Assembly: GCA_030706685.1 (NCBI GenBank)
Contig: JAUZOA010000004.1
Location: 1-64,000, forward strand
From: Bacteroidota bacterium
GTDB lineage: Bacteria; Bacteroidota; Bacteroidia; Chitinophagales; Chitinophagaceae
Length of the DNA stretch: 64,000 nt
Reading direction: 5' to 3'
A program made the translations under genes and the position numbers. Shown here one piece after another: positions 8,662 through 18,000 of the stretch; position 1 is the stretch's first letter; the number at the start of each line of letters is the position of its first letter. The notes beneath the pieces were generated by a model. It had not been told where the DNA came from and ran no database searches. It was given only the letters and a program-made list of their open reading frames with translations.

Positions 8662-9872
8662 TTCCACAATTTTTTATAGCGCTCCATCGCTTCAACAAAA
8701 TAATAATCAGCATAGGTAAGGGGTGTATCCACTTCCGTTTTATTCGGCATATGCCCCACGCCATGTTGCAGGATAAAACCTCCGTTGGTTCCGGCAGCGG
8801 CTTTATACTTCACAGCGGATAATGACCTGAGTATCGTTTCCGTTATATCCAGGTACTCTTTCGAAGATTCCGGATCCGTGTAGCTACTTAATTCAATGAG
8901 TGCGGAAGCTATGATGGAAGCAGCCGATGCATCCCTCAAAGCATCGGGAATACCCGGGGCATTAAAATCCCAGTAAGGAATTTTATCAGCGGGAAGATTA
9001 GGGTGATGGATAATAAAGTTGGCGATATGTTTTGCCTGTTCCAGGTATTTTACATCTTTGGTTTCCCTGTACATCACCGTAAACCCATATAGACCCCAGG
9101 CCTGCCCCCTTGCCCATGCCGATTCATCAGCTGCTCCCTGTGCTGTTCTTTTTTGCTGCACTTCACCCGTCACGGGATTGTAGTTTATCACATGATAGGA
9201 GCTGAAATCGGCACGAAAATGATTCTTCATCGTTGTATTGGCATGTGTAACAGCGATCTTATAGAAAGAAGAATCACCGCTTACTTTGGTTGCCCAGAAT
9301 AATAATTCAAGGTTCATCATATTGTCAATGATCACGAGGTAATCGCCGGGCTTCGAATCCCATGATTTAATACATCCGACTTTTGGATTGAAACGGCTTG
9401 CCAGGGATTTAGCGCTGGTCAGCAGGATTTCTTTATACTCCGGTTTAGGAGCCATTTTGTTGGCATTGCCAAAACTGCAATACATCATAAATCCGAGATC
9501 ATGGGTCGTCGTATTGTTCTTTTCTTTCTCTAATAGCTGAAGCGCCCGTACTGCTTCTGCATATAAAGCGGGGTCTTTGGTTTGTTCATACAAGTAAAAT
9601 AGTGTTCCCGGGTAGAAGCCGCTGCACCACCATCCCGAACCGCTGAATTCATATTGACCCGTAGTTGGAAAAAAAGTCTTGGGAAACTTATCAGCCGGAA
9701 GATTCTTTGTCAGTAATTTATACTGTGCGGCCGCGTCAGTGAAATTTTTTTCTATGATTGGTAACAGATCTTTGGCGGGCCGGGCATTACTATTTTTTTG
9801 CGCTATACAAGACAGGCATAACAGCGTCGGACAATACAAAGCGCAAAACAAAAAAAATGACGACCTTCTCAT
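8658..9872 (-). CDS. Unsaturated glucuronyl hydrolase, GH88
   Basis: This exported 404-residue enzyme would hydrolyse 4,5-unsaturated uronic acid from the non-reducing end of oligosaccharides made by lyases. The two aspartates of the GH88 mechanism are visible: HDLGFMMYCSFG (D125) and VIIDNMMNLELLFWA (D183). The substrate-site segment DESAWARGQAWGLYGFT (249-265) is also intact. The N-terminus (MRRSSFFLFCALYCPTLLCLSCIAQ) is a signal, possibly lipoprotein-like at LSC. It is the first enzyme gene after SusD in the minus cluster, separated by a strong hairpin, and shares a 4-bp stop/start overlap with the following GH43. Its presence implies a lyase elsewhere in the regulon. Confidence 0.93.
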   Translation of the reverse strand: MRRSSFFLFCALYCPTLLCLSCIAQKNSNARPAKDLLPIIEKNFTDAAAQYKLLTKNLPADKFPKTFFPTTGQYEFSGSGWWCSGFYPGTLFYLYEQTKDPALYAEAVRALQLLEKEKNNTTTHDLGFMMYCSFGNANKMAPKPEYKEILLTSAKSLASRFNPKVGCIKSWDSKPGDYLVIIDNMMNLELLFWATKVSGDSSFYKIAVTHANTTMKNHFRADFSSYHVINYNPVTGEVQQKRTAQGAADESAWARGQAWGLYGFTVMYRETKDVKYLEQAKHIANFIIHHPNLPADKIPYWDFNAPGIPDALRDASAASIIASALIELSSYTDPESSKEYLDITETILRSLSAVKYKAAAGTNGGFILQHGVGHMPNKTEVDTPLTYADYYFVEAMERYKKLWK

Positions 9873-9978
9873 GAGATGACTGATTATTTTTCCTGCAACA
9901 TTCCCGTTTTCATATTTTATCCTTTAATGTACAAAAGTTTAGGCCATACTATAGAAATCAAAATAGACTTTGAAAGAA

Positions 9979-10004
9979 GGCCGGAAAGCATCGCTTATCC
10001 GGCC
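9979..10004 (-). terminator. Stem-loop after SusD on the minus strand
   Basis: GGCCGGA (9979-9985) pairs with TCCGGCC (9998-10004), and AAGC pairs with GCTT across a 3-base loop with one bulged base. It lies 40 bp past the SusD stop and before GH88. It may end most SusC/D transcripts, or stabilise the 3' end while some readthrough feeds the enzymes. Confidence 0.7.
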
Positions 10005-10043
10005 ATTTGATTGCTATATGAAATCCTAACTGCTTTGCTTATA

Positions 10044-11681
10044 TCAATAGCCCGGATTTTGATCCAGCACAGCATCCTTGTTCAGGTTGATTTCAGATTG
10101 AGGTATGGGCAACAAAAGATTCTTGCTGGTGAGGCCCACGACCGGGTTAATAATTTGGGTATTATGCAGTGTAGTCCTGGCCACCAATGTGCCCGTACGC
10201 ATCAAAGTCATGCGCCTGTTTTCTTCCGCCAGCAATTCTCTTGCTCTTTCATCCAGTATAAAATCGAGTGTAACCTGTCCCTGCGTCGCCGGGGTTGCAT
10301 TGGCTCTTGCCCTGATCACATTCAGTGATGCAGTCGCTTCCGGTATTTTGCCCTGCTTGAACTGCGCCTCTGCCAGCAGCAAATAAGTCTCTCCCAGTCT
10401 CATCAATATAAAATCCTTGATCATGGCAAAACCAAACACATCATTCGGATCGAATTGGTACCATTTGGTGGTATGCGGGCAGATCTTAAATACTGTATCA
10501 GCGCCTGTATAAGGTATTGGCTGGCCATTGAACGTGCTGGCCGGGTTGTTGTAATAAAACTTCCTGCGCAAATTGTAATTTGAATAGCGCATATCAGTAG
10601 GTTCATATAATCCATATACGACCCAGTCCGTAAGACGCATCCTGGCAATTCCTCTTCCCCCAAGAGAGTCACAGATGACCATGGGCTTATTGTCGGGAGT
10701 ATTTACCTGGTAATAAGCCGCTCCCCAGTTACGGCGTTGTTGAGGGTTATTGGTAATGCCTCCTGTAATCGTGCTTGGATTTTCCTGTTCCATTACCCAG
10801 ATGGCTTCTTTATTGCCCTGGTATCTTCTTTGGTTGCCATACCAAAACATATCAGAAAAAGGATCACCCGGCTGGCCCGACTTGATACCGTATCGTGCAT
10901 TCACTAGGCTAAACTTACCGCTGCTAATGATAGCATTGCATTGCTGCTCGGCAAGATCCGGTTTATTAGCTCTCAAATACACTTCTGCCAGCAATTGCAT
11001 GGCCATATATTTATTGGCTCTTGACGCGGGCTTCCCATTTGCATTTGTTTTCGAAGTACTACCTCCCACATCGGTGAGATTGGCAGCAGCGAAGCTGAGG
11101 TCCTGGATAATTAAATTATTCACGCTGTCCAGTGAGGCTCTTACAAAATCTGTTTTGGGAGCGGTAAGTGGCGAAGTAACAAGAGGCACTTTGCCAAAAA
11201 GTGTTGCCAGCATATTGTAGGCATAAGCCCTGAAGAATTTAGCCTCGGCATCAATACTATTCTTATTGGCCTGGGTCATACCCGCGAGACCGGGGTTTTC
11301 CACATTTTTAATGATAATGTTGGCATTATTGATCATGCGGTAAGCCCAGCCCCAGGTAAAGGACGCTGCCCCATCGGTAGAGATAAGCTGTGTATAATCA
11401 TAATAAGGTACTTCGATACCCTGCTTTTGCGTGGGAGGAACCCAGGCAATATCAGTGCCTGCATGCCATACGCTTGGCCATCCCTGCGGATCACTATAAC
11501 TAAAAAAAGTGCTCAGGTGATTGTGCAAACCAATTACGGATGCCTCAAAGCCGAGTGAATCGGTAAGTGTCTCCGGGGCATAGGCCGAATAGACCGTTTC
11601 ATCCAGGAATGTCTTCTTACAGGAAGAAAATAACTGGAGTCCTGCAACTATTGTCAAAACTATGATGAGATTCTTTTTCAT
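10044..11681 (-). CDS. SusD/RagB-family starch-utilisation-type lipoprotein
   Basis: This is a 545-residue outer membrane lipoprotein; the signal MKKNLIIVLTIVAGLQLFSSC ends in a lipobox cysteine. Family features include the N-terminal KTFLDETVYS, a TPR-like helical core (AEAKFFRAYAYNMLATLFGKVPLVTSP and MAMQLLAEVYLRANKPDLAEQQ) and the C-terminal RARANATPATQ...DERARELLAEENRR segment ending QNPGY. SusD proteins bind oligosaccharide and act as the lid of the TonB-dependent transporter. It is 22 bp after the minus-strand SusC gene, so the pair is co-transcribed. The glycan bound cannot be read directly, but the following GH88, GH43, GH35, DUF2264 and GH51 genes suggest an acidic arabinogalactan-type oligosaccharide. 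Confidence 0.96.
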   Translation of the reverse strand: MKKNLIIVLTIVAGLQLFSSCKKTFLDETVYSAYAPETLTDSLGFEASVIGLHNHLSTFFSYSDPQGWPSVWHAGTDIAWVPPTQKQGIEVPYYDYTQLISTDGAASFTWGWAYRMINNANIIIKNVENPGLAGMTQANKNSIDAEAKFFRAYAYNMLATLFGKVPLVTSPLTAPKTDFVRASLDSVNNLIIQDLSFAAANLTDVGGSTSKTNANGKPASRANKYMAMQLLAEVYLRANKPDLAEQQCNAIISSGKFSLVNARYGIKSGQPGDPFSDMFWYGNQRRYQGNKEAIWVMEQENPSTITGGITNNPQQRRNWGAAYYQVNTPDNKPMVICDSLGGRGIARMRLTDWVVYGLYEPTDMRYSNYNLRRKFYYNNPASTFNGQPIPYTGADTVFKICPHTTKWYQFDPNDVFGFAMIKDFILMRLGETYLLLAEAQFKQGKIPEATASLNVIRARANATPATQGQVTLDFILDERARELLAEENRRMTLMRTGTLVARTTLHNTQIINPVVGLTSKNLLLPIPQSEINLNKDAVLDQNPGY

Positions 11682-11703
11682 GTCTGATGTTTTAATTGTT
11701 CAA

Positions 11704-14700
11704 TTAACGGAGTGTTACGTTTGCGCCAAATACAATGGAGCGGGTGAGTGGATAGTTATTGGTCCAGTCGCCGGAACCCCTGAATGAATAATTGTCTTCC
11801 GGATCCCATCCAATCCATTTGGTAAACGTATGGAGGTTCCTGCCGCTGGCATATAGCGTCAGGCTTCCAACCTTAAGTTTTTCCAGTAATTGTTTTGAAA
11901 AAGTATAACTGAGGGTCACATCTTTTATCCTGGTATAGCTGTTATCCGATGGATAACCATAACCTCTTGTGTTGGTATATGCCAGTGAAGGCCGGGTATT
12001 GCTTTTATTGTCGGCTGTCCAATAACCGGTTGCAGCAGGTATATTCATTCTTCCCGCTTCATCAGCATAGGTGAGCGTAACATTATTCTTTAAATTCCCC
12101 TGGACGGTCTGGATAAAAATACTCAGGTGAAAATTTTTGTAATGGAAAGCATTCGTGATCCCTCCTGTCCATTTGGGTGCAGTCTGGCCAAGTACTACTC
12201 TGTCATCTGCAGTGATTTTTTTATCTCCGTTTATATCAGCGAATTTCAAATCGCCGGGTTTGGCGCCGGGATCTACCTGTGATGGATCTTCACCAACCTG
12301 CCATACCCCTACTAACTTATAATCATAAAGAACATTGATAGGCTGGCCGATAAACCACCTGTTGCCAATATCATCTTTTTTATCGCCATAAAGATCTAAG
12401 ATCCTGTTTTTATTTGTGGCGAATACGACCGTAGTTTGCCATTTAAAATCTCTTGATGAAAGATTGTCAGAGTTTAAAGATATCTCAAGTCCATTGTTCC
12501 GGGTAATGCCAAGATTATCCAATACGAAACTATAACCGGTAATAATAGGCAGGTTGCGTCTTAATATTAAGCCGTTTGTTTTAGTAGCATAAATATCAAT
12601 AGTTCCGTTTATCCTGTTTTTAAGAACAGTAAAATCCAGTCCCACATTAAAAGTTTTGGACGTTTCCCAATGCAGGTCAGCATTCCCAAGATTGCTGGCC
12701 AATACACCCACTGAGCTCAGACCTCCGAAAGGAAAACGTACCGTACCTTCTGTGGTGATCGTTCCGCCAACCCCGATAGCTTCAGTGCCTGCTTTGCCAT
12801 AAGAGGTTCGCAATTTCAGGTTATTAATGAAACTTATATCGCGCATAAAGTTTTCATTAGTAACATTCCAGGCTACCGCGAAAGAAGGGAATACGCCATA
12901 CTTATCGGTGTTTTTGCCCATTACAGAAACGCCATCACGTCTTGCCGTTAGTGTTAACAGGTACCGGTTATCATATGTATAATTAATCCTTCCCATTTGC
13001 GAAGCAAGACTGTATTTATCCCGGTAGGAACCTGTGGGGCCACCTGAAAAGATGGATGCGGCGCTGACCGTAGTACCGGCGCCAAGGTTATCAAACGATA
13101 ACTGGTCATTGATAAAACCCGATGCATTGAGAGCGGAAGCGAAATAATTTCTTTGTTCCGCGCTATACAAGCCTGTAAAATCAATATGATGCTTTTTCCA
13201 GTCTTTGGTGTAAGTAAGTATGTTTTCAACCGTCCAGCTATTGGTTTCGGAGCTGAAACTGGTGCCACCCCCTATTGTATTATTGGCATTCCGGCCCGTA
13301 TAACTTCCATTGCGGGTGGGTATATAAGTGTATCCTCCGTTAAGACGGAATTTCAGGCCTTTCAGAACACCGCTGAATTTTACTTCAGCATATCCATTGC
13401 CGGTAAGATTAGTACTGCGGTCCGTTCTGTCGGTATTCAACCCCAAAAGAGGATTTGTGTACAGCAATTCCGGGCTCATAGGATAGATCTCGTAGCCTCC
13501 CGTTGAATTATATTCTGATCCATAAGGGCTCATGGCCGCAGCGAGATAGAAATTGGCCCGGCCTCCGTCATAGTTATTATTGGTAAAGTAAAGGGAAGTT
13601 CCTACAGACAGGTAATCGGTGATGTTTGCATCCAGGTTGGAACGGATACTCGCACGATGATATTGATAACCCTTCACCACGCCTTTTTGCCGGAGGTATT
13701 CACCGGATATATAATACCTGACATCCTTTGTTCCTCCCGAAAGGCTGAGGTTATGATCCTGCAGTATTCCCTGCTGTGTTGCTTCCTTTAACCAATCAAC
13801 TGTTTTGCCGGCAGCATAATTGGCTTGTTCAAACAAATTGGGCACAACAGCGGTTTGTGTCTGTGTTGGATTTACTTGTTTCCACCAATCCGCATATTTC
13901 TGCACATAGTTTTGCGGACTGAGCGGATCCAGCATATGAGCTAAATTATCGAAACCGACATACCCGTTATAGCGAATGACGGGCTTGCCGCTTGTACCTC
14001 TTTTGGTAGTAATAAGTATTACGCCATTCGCGCCATTCACACCATATATAGCTGTAGCTGACGCATCTTTTAATATGCTGATTGACTCGATATCATTTGG
14101 GTTAATGTCGTTGGTCAGGCCGCCTGCTTTATTGAATGGAATTCCATCTACTATGATAAGCGGGCTGGGGTTGGCGCTTATCGAGTTTTGACCTCTTACT
14201 AAAATAGCAGCCGAACTGCCGGGCACCGAAGAAGTTTGGGTAACGGTAACGCCTGCTACTGAACCTTCGATAGCATGCAGGACATTCGTTATAGGGATTT
14301 CCGTTAAGCGCTCTTTGGGTACCGTTGAAACGGTGCCGGTAAGATCGGTGCGTTTCTTGGTTCCATACCCGACTACTACCACTTCGGAAAGTTGCCGGTT
14401 AGTAGCAGTAAGCTTTACCTGCATGACAGCGCTCGCTGCCATTTCAAGATCCTTGTACCCAACATTGGTTATCACCAACACATCTTCCGATGATGCCTGG
14501 ATGGCGAAATTTCCCAGGGCATCCGTGACAGTCGCGATCTTCTTGCCTTTGACGGTTACGGTTGCGCCAACAACAGGCTCGCCGGTCTCAGCATCTGTCA
14601 CTGTACCGGAAACTATTTTTGATTGCGCCAGCACAGGGGCAGAAGAAAGAAGAAGGAATAAAAGGCCAAATGTGATACAGCGACTGGCCAGTTTGATTTT

Positions 14701-14757
14701 AGAAAATAGAAAATCCGGGAATTTTCCCCGAAAGGGTTTGCAGTTGAAGGTAGTCAT
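11704..14757 (-). CDS. SusC/RagA-family TonB-dependent transporter (pair 1)
   Basis: This 1017-residue outer membrane transporter imports oligosaccharides with its SusD partner. After an N-terminal signal (ITFGLLFLLLSSAPVLAQ) comes a carboxypeptidase-regulatory-like domain (GTVTDAETGEPVVGATVTVKG), the SusC motif VVVGYGTKKRTDLTG and a plug domain with NPNDIESISILKDASATAIYG and NGVILITTKRG. The remainder is a 22-strand barrel ending SIVFGANVTLR. I start at MTTFNCKPFRG (14757): the frame extends to 14826, but the added residues do not improve the signal. No CAGGAY direct repeat was found upstream, unlike the two plus-strand SusC genes, so this cluster may respond to another signal or to a degenerate site. 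Confidence 0.96.
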   Translation of the reverse strand: MTTFNCKPFRGKFPDFLFSKIKLASRCITFGLLFLLLSSAPVLAQSKIVSGTVTDAETGEPVVGATVTVKGKKIATVTDALGNFAIQASSEDVLVITNVGYKDLEMAASAVMQVKLTATNRQLSEVVVVGYGTKKRTDLTGTVSTVPKERLTEIPITNVLHAIEGSVAGVTVTQTSSVPGSSAAILVRGQNSISANPSPLIIVDGIPFNKAGGLTNDINPNDIESISILKDASATAIYGVNGANGVILITTKRGTSGKPVIRYNGYVGFDNLAHMLDPLSPQNYVQKYADWWKQVNPTQTQTAVVPNLFEQANYAAGKTVDWLKEATQQGILQDHNLSLSGGTKDVRYYISGEYLRQKGVVKGYQYHRASIRSNLDANITDYLSVGTSLYFTNNNYDGGRANFYLAAAMSPYGSEYNSTGGYEIYPMSPELLYTNPLLGLNTDRTDRSTNLTGNGYAEVKFSGVLKGLKFRLNGGYTYIPTRNGSYTGRNANNTIGGGTSFSSETNSWTVENILTYTKDWKKHHIDFTGLYSAEQRNYFASALNASGFINDQLSFDNLGAGTTVSAASIFSGGPTGSYRDKYSLASQMGRINYTYDNRYLLTLTARRDGVSVMGKNTDKYGVFPSFAVAWNVTNENFMRDISFINNLKLRTSYGKAGTEAIGVGGTITTEGTVRFPFGGLSSVGVLASNLGNADLHWETSKTFNVGLDFTVLKNRINGTIDIYATKTNGLILRRNLPIITGYSFVLDNLGITRNNGLEISLNSDNLSSRDFKWQTTVVFATNKNRILDLYGDKKDDIGNRWFIGQPINVLYDYKLVGVWQVGEDPSQVDPGAKPGDLKFADINGDKKITADDRVVLGQTAPKWTGGITNAFHYKNFHLSIFIQTVQGNLKNNVTLTYADEAGRMNIPAATGYWTADNKSNTRPSLAYTNTRGYGYPSDNSYTRIKDVTLSYTFSKQLLEKLKVGSLTLYASGRNLHTFTKWIGWDPEDNYSFRGSGDWTNNYPLTRSIVFGANVTLR

Positions 14758-14935
14758 ATGACAGCAGTTTGTGGTTATAAATTGATAGCGAAGACAGCGA
14801 CTAAACTGCCTTCCTGGTAATAACAAGATAAATTTCAGCCTGAATTTTACTTTAGCAAGGGGGACAAATAATAAAAGAAGGGGGGTAAATTCGACTTTTG
14901 TAAAGTTTTTTTAGAGAATAAACAATTGAGAACCA

Positions 14936-15013
14936 GAAGTCAGAGGTTGGAAATCAGAAATTGGAAAGGCTTACTCTCAGGAATAGCCTTTCTGATTTCC
15001 AACCTCTGACTTC
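14936..15013 (-). terminator. Long hairpin after the HTCS gene
   Basis: Two 25-bp arms are perfectly complementary (14936-14960 and 14989-15013; core AGTCAGAGGTTGGAAATCAG), with an alternative inner pairing of AAAGGC and GCCTTT. It starts 12 bp after the HTCS stop on the minus strand, so it is a likely terminator. Its sequence resembles the GGTTGGAA repeats at 38846 and 41192. Confidence 0.75.
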
Positions 15014-15024
15014 GGTCTTCAGGT

Positions 15025-18000
15025 TCAAATATCAACAGGCTTATTTCCAAATACTTTGCGGTATCGCTTTACATAATCGGAGGGATTCATTTCGAAAAGA
15101 TTATAGAATTGCTCCCTGAAATAACGTATATCATTAAAGCCGGTTATATAAGTTACTTCCACGATAGTTTTATCCGTGTTAATAAGAAGTTCGGCTGCTT
15201 TTCTCAGGCGAAGGTAACGGACGAATACGTTGACGGTCAGGCCGGAAACTGCTTTTACCTTTTTATACAGGCTTGGATGACTCATGCCGATTTCACGGCA
15301 AAAAGTTTGAATGCTGAAATCCGGGTTATCGAGGTGCTTTTCAACTATGGCGATACATCTTTCAATAAACTCCTTGTGCTCCCCTGCAATAGTGGAGTTG
15401 GGTTTGAGCGTAACAGCATTGAAAAAATATCGTTGCAGGCGGTTTCGGCCTTTTAAAATGTTCTGGACACGGGCGACGATAATTTCTTTATCAAAAGGTT
15501 TTGTAATATAATCTTCAGCGCCGCCTTCGATGCCTTCGAGTTTTGCTTCGTCGGAAGAACTGGCCGTCAGTAATATGACCGGGGTATGTGCAATGGAAGG
15601 GGTTCCTTTTATTCTTTTGCATAATTCGATGCCGCCGATATTCTTCATCATTACATCACTGATCACGATATCGGGCGTTTCCTTTGTCACCAGTTCATAA
15701 CCTTCCTTTCCGTCGTCTGCTTCATACAGGTTAAACGAACCGCTGAATATATGCCTGATATAAGAACGTATCTCGGCGTTATCATCCACGATCACCATAG
15801 TAGGCAATTCCGAAGTAAGTTTATCAATTACTTCCGATTTATTCCCCCGTCTTTTTTCTTCATCACCCAAATAATTCTCCGCGGCGGGCTCTTCTACTAA
15901 CTCATGCAGGATTGTTTGTCTTTCTTTATAATCTTCGCTGATATATTGCGGCGGGAAATGCTGCTTTCCCTTTTGCAATACCAGGTGAAATACGGTCCCT
16001 TTGCCGGGTTCGCTGTTATACGAAAGTTTTCCCTGGTGCGCCAGCGCCAACTTTTGAGACACATACAGGCCGATCCCGAATCCTGTCTGCGAGGCCTTAT
16101 CTTTATTATCTGCCTGGTAAAAAGAATCAAATAATTTGTTGCCGATACCGGGAGGGATGCCGCTACCGGTATCTTTTACTTCTATCTCTACATTTTTTTC
16201 ATCTTCTGCGATCACCAGCGTGATCCTGCCCCCGGCATTTGTATATTTAAAGGCATTCGAAACCAGGTTGAACAGGATAATTTCAATTTTTTCTTTATCG
16301 GCATAAATAAAGATTTCGTGATCGCTCCTGTTGTATATAAAGTTTACTTTTTTTGCAACAGCATGCTGGCTAAAACTGAGAAAGACTTCATGGCAAACCT
16401 CCGCGATATCAAATTTCTCGATCCGCATTTGCTGGTCTATCGATTCCACTTTGCGGAATAAAAGCAACTGGTCCACCAGGCTCAGCAACCTCCTGGCATT
16501 ACGATAGATCATCGAAATATCTTTCCGGGATTCATCCTGGCCGGTTTTTCCTTTGATAAGTTCTTTCAATGGATTAATGATAAGGGTAAGCGGTGTTCTG
16601 AACTCGTGCGAGATATGGGTAAAAAAAGAAATTTTCTTTTCAGTCAGTTCTTTTTCCTTTTCCTTTTCAAGATGGGCCAGTTTGATTTCATAGCGTAATC
16701 TTTCCTGGCGCTTATTATATTGTATATACAGGTAGATGGCGGTGGCAACGGATAAGGCATATAAAAGATAAATCCACCAGGTACGGTACCAGGGAGGCAG
16801 TACAGTTATTTTCAGCAATTGAGTTTCTCTTCCCCATATACCGTCAGCGTTGGTTACTTTAATCTTAAATGTGTAATCTCCTTCCTGCAGCCTGGAATAA
16901 TTAGCGCCCCTAATCCCATTTACATAGTTCCAGTTTTTATCCCATCCCTCAAGCAGGTAGGCATATTTTATTTTATCGGCGCCGGTATATTCCAGGGCAA
17001 TAAAATCCAGCGAAACAATGGCCCGGTCATAAGGAACTGTTACCTCGGATATTTTTTCAAACTCCCGTTTTGTTATATAGGAATTGTCTTCTTCTACCGG
17101 GGTATTATTAATCTTGAGCCCGGTTAGAAATATTCTTGGTGTCTCCGTTTTGTCATATACGCTATCCGGGTAAAAAATGTTGAATCCTTTAATACCGCCG
17201 AAAAGAAACTCGCCTGTTTTTAATGCCAGCGCTGCATTAAAACTGAATTGATTGCTTTGCAAACCGTCTGACTGGGAAAAATTCCTGCTGGTTTTAGTAG
17301 AAGGATTGAACTTACATAGTCCATTATACGTGCTGAGCCACAGGTTGCCTTTGCTGTCTTCCAGCAAACGCAGGATAGTATTACTGGGCAGACCTTCCGT
17401 AGTAGTATATCGCTGGTAGGAGCCGTTATTCCGGTCGAATAACAATAATCCTCCGCCTTCGGTTCCAATCCAGAATTTCTTGTTTTTGTCCTCATGAATG
17501 CAGCGTACCGGGTACCCGATATTGTATTGGTGATGCTTTTTTTGGACGCGGTCAATAGCAACGAGGGAAGTGTAGTTTCCTCCCCAGAAATTGCCTTCAC
17601 TGTCTTCGGCGAGGCATTGAATGTTTATGATGCTCTCATCAAAGATTTCAAATTTGTTGCTTTTATCATTGAACAGGTAGAGGGTACCATTGTTCGTGGT
17701 GCTGGCCCATATCCGCTGTTGCCTGTCTTCATATAGCAGCCAGACATTATTTTCTTCCGCGTTGGTTTTTGGATTAAAACAGGTGTAATGGTTAAATACT
17801 CCTGCATGGTTGGTCAGGCGGTTGATGCCGCCAAACCAGGTGGATACCCATATTGTATTCCGTGAATCCCTGAGGATGCTGGTAATAAAATTACTGCTGA
17901 TCGAATTTTTTTGAGAGGGGACGTTGCTATACTGAACCGATTTGTTTTTTTCGCGGTCCCAGTATCGAAGACCCGCGCCATCGGTCCCTATCCATACATT

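Noticed and set aside
8761-8780. Single CAGGAT matches in coding regions as further operator sites
   Set aside because: Isolated CAGGAT hexamers are frequent inside genes; none has a second half-site at the 10-bp period.
9879-9978. A degenerate CAGGAA direct repeat before GH88
   Set aside because: On the minus strand CAGGAA is preceded by a CGGGAA-like hexamer, but the spacing is 11 bp and the match too weak to claim.
10750-11220. Plus-strand open frame of 156 codons
   Set aside because: It is antisense to a complete SusD gene and shows no family motif.
14315-14761. Plus-strand open frame of 148 codons over the start of SusC pair 1
   Set aside because: It is the complement of the signal and carboxypeptidase-regulatory-like domain; repeated valine and threonine runs are typical of that shadow.
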